Source of the DNA: Sesamum alatum
Lineage: Eukaryota; Streptophyta; Magnoliopsida; Lamiales; Pedaliaceae
Assembly (NCBI GenBank): GCA_034509735.1
Contig: JACGWO010000003.1
Span: forward strand, 36,850,466 to 36,914,465
DNA: 64,000 nucleotides
Reading direction: 5' to 3'
How positions within the stretch are numbered: position 1 is the stretch's first letter; the number at the start of each line of letters is the position of its first letter. Made by a program: the position numbers and the translations under genes. This document shows positions 62,932 to 64,000 of this stretch, piece by piece. Under the pieces are notes generated by a model. The model saw only the letters and a list, made by a program, of their open reading frames with translations. It made no database searches and had not been told where the DNA came from.

Positions 62932-64000
62932 TTTTTTTTCCCCTTGTGATTGAGATTGAGTTTGAGTTAAGTAAATAGAGTTATTAACTTTTTTTATTTT
63001 TAATTGCTCTTCTCTTTCTCCAAAAATACATGATCGTATTAAGGGGAAATTTCAATTTAAACAAAATAATTGTAGTTATTGTATAATTAATAACAATATA
63101 AAAGTACAGATAATTAGAGTGAAATGTTGGGCCCCTGGCTAGACTACAACATTATGAACATTAAATTTAAAAGGGACCCCTCATAACAAGTCTATAAATA
63201 TCAAAGTCAATTGATTATTGAAGAGGAGGTACAATTATATCCACGTAGCCGTAAATAATTCAAGTCGAGTTAAATACATTTTTGTTGAAATTTTATTTGA
63301 ATTATTATCGAGATTTAAGTATTGTGTTTGAATTTAATTTAATTATTAATTTAATCGAATTCAAACGTGCTTTAATTGAATCAAACACGAGATCGAGTAT
63401 TTGATATATTTAAGTATATTTTATTATTTTTGCACTAACTGAATCATGTTCGAGCCGAGTTCGAAAGTTTATAAAAAAAAATGTTCAAATTTACTTTGTT
63501 AAATTAACAAAGAGGGTTCAAACGAATTTTTGTCAATAAATTTTAATCAAAAATCGAATAATTTGATTTATTTTTCAATCTCACCTGCAAACAAATAGAT
63601 GGAAGATCCAACACCTAACCAAACTCAAAACACTTCACTAACCTCCCAGCCATCCTCCAATCACTAATTTCCATTATTCTTTTTAATTAATTTTATCCAA
63701 TTTTTATTATATGTATATACGGGGTGTTTGTAAAAACTTAACTTAATTGCTTTTCAGATTATGACTTAAATTAAGCTTAATGAAGGTGTTTATGAATATA
63801 CCTTCTACTTATACTTCTCTTAAATTAAGCTAAACTAAGTTAAAAGTTGTAAGCAAGTGAAAAATTGATTATTGCAACTTAATACAATTTTGTAAATAAG
63901 TTAAACTTTTTTCCCCAATTAGTTTTTGTATGTTATGAAAAACCACATTTCGATAATGATTAAAATCTACCCGCCTATCCGAATAGTTAGATAATTTTAC
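62932..64000. other. Intergenic AT-rich DNA at the window end
   Basis: No gene. 63240-63480 has 'gagttcgaa/attcgaac'-type repeats typical of decayed hAT-like or LTR debris. The last 300 bp contain 'aacttaa/ttaagttt' inverted motifs (63735-63910) that may be one more foldback cut by the window edge or decayed. Confidence 0.3.

Overview
The window is nuclear plant DNA. Genes are split by GT-AG introns, intergenic space is AT-rich and full of small transposon relics, and every recognisable gene product is plant-specific or plant-like (fasciclin-like arabinogalactan protein, WVD2/TPX2 family protein, calcium-dependent protein kinase, RHF2A-type RING ligase, plant mobile domain protein). Gene content fits a core eudicot; the species cannot be fixed from sequence alone.

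Layout. 0-3.5 kb: transposon relics, including a 1.14 kb foldback element with a GC-rich core. 4.0-4.5 kb (+): single-exon Cys-rich small protein. 5-12.6 kb: gene-free repeats. 12.7-17.1 kb (+): seven-coding-exon RING-H2 E3 ligase of the RHF2A type. 17.8-20.6 kb: a decayed Mutator-like transposase N-terminus (+) convergent with a spliced plant mobile domain gene (-) that carries a frameshift; a tRNA-Phe(GAA) gene (-) follows at 20.7 kb. 21-24.7 kb: repeats. 25.0-27.7 kb (+): two-exon fasciclin-like arabinogalactan protein of the FLA15-18 group. 27.7-32.3 kb: repeats. 32.4-34.7 kb (-): WVD2-like/TPX2 microtubule protein. 35-46 kb: a long repeat desert with an intact-looking non-autonomous hAT element. 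46.2-50.3 kb (-): seven-exon CDPK. 50.6-52.5 kb: two foldback elements. 53.4-55.5 kb (-): two-exon Mal d 1/Fra a 1-associated-type protein. 55.66-56.5 kb: two foldback elements inserted back to back. 57.6-61.2 kb (-): ten-coding-exon START-like (polyketide cyclase/lipid transport superfamily) protein. 61.5-64 kb: repeats.

I spliced all six multi-exon genes by hand. Five give a continuous frame with canonical GT-AG borders; the plant mobile domain gene has canonical introns but is one base out of frame in exon 1. The genes do not form an operon-like or pathway cluster. Their order instead matches, from memory, Arabidopsis neighbourhoods (Cys-rich protein - FLA - WDL/TPX2 - CDPK - Mal d 1-associated - START protein), so the low-copy genes look like an old conserved block into which transposons have been inserted.

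The most striking non-gene signal is a set of foldback elements with long inverted arms and 9-11 bp target site duplications, several of them perfect. This is the mark of Mutator-type transposition. One case is nested, with uninterrupted paralogous sites elsewhere in the window. In another, two elements share the middle copy of one target duplication.
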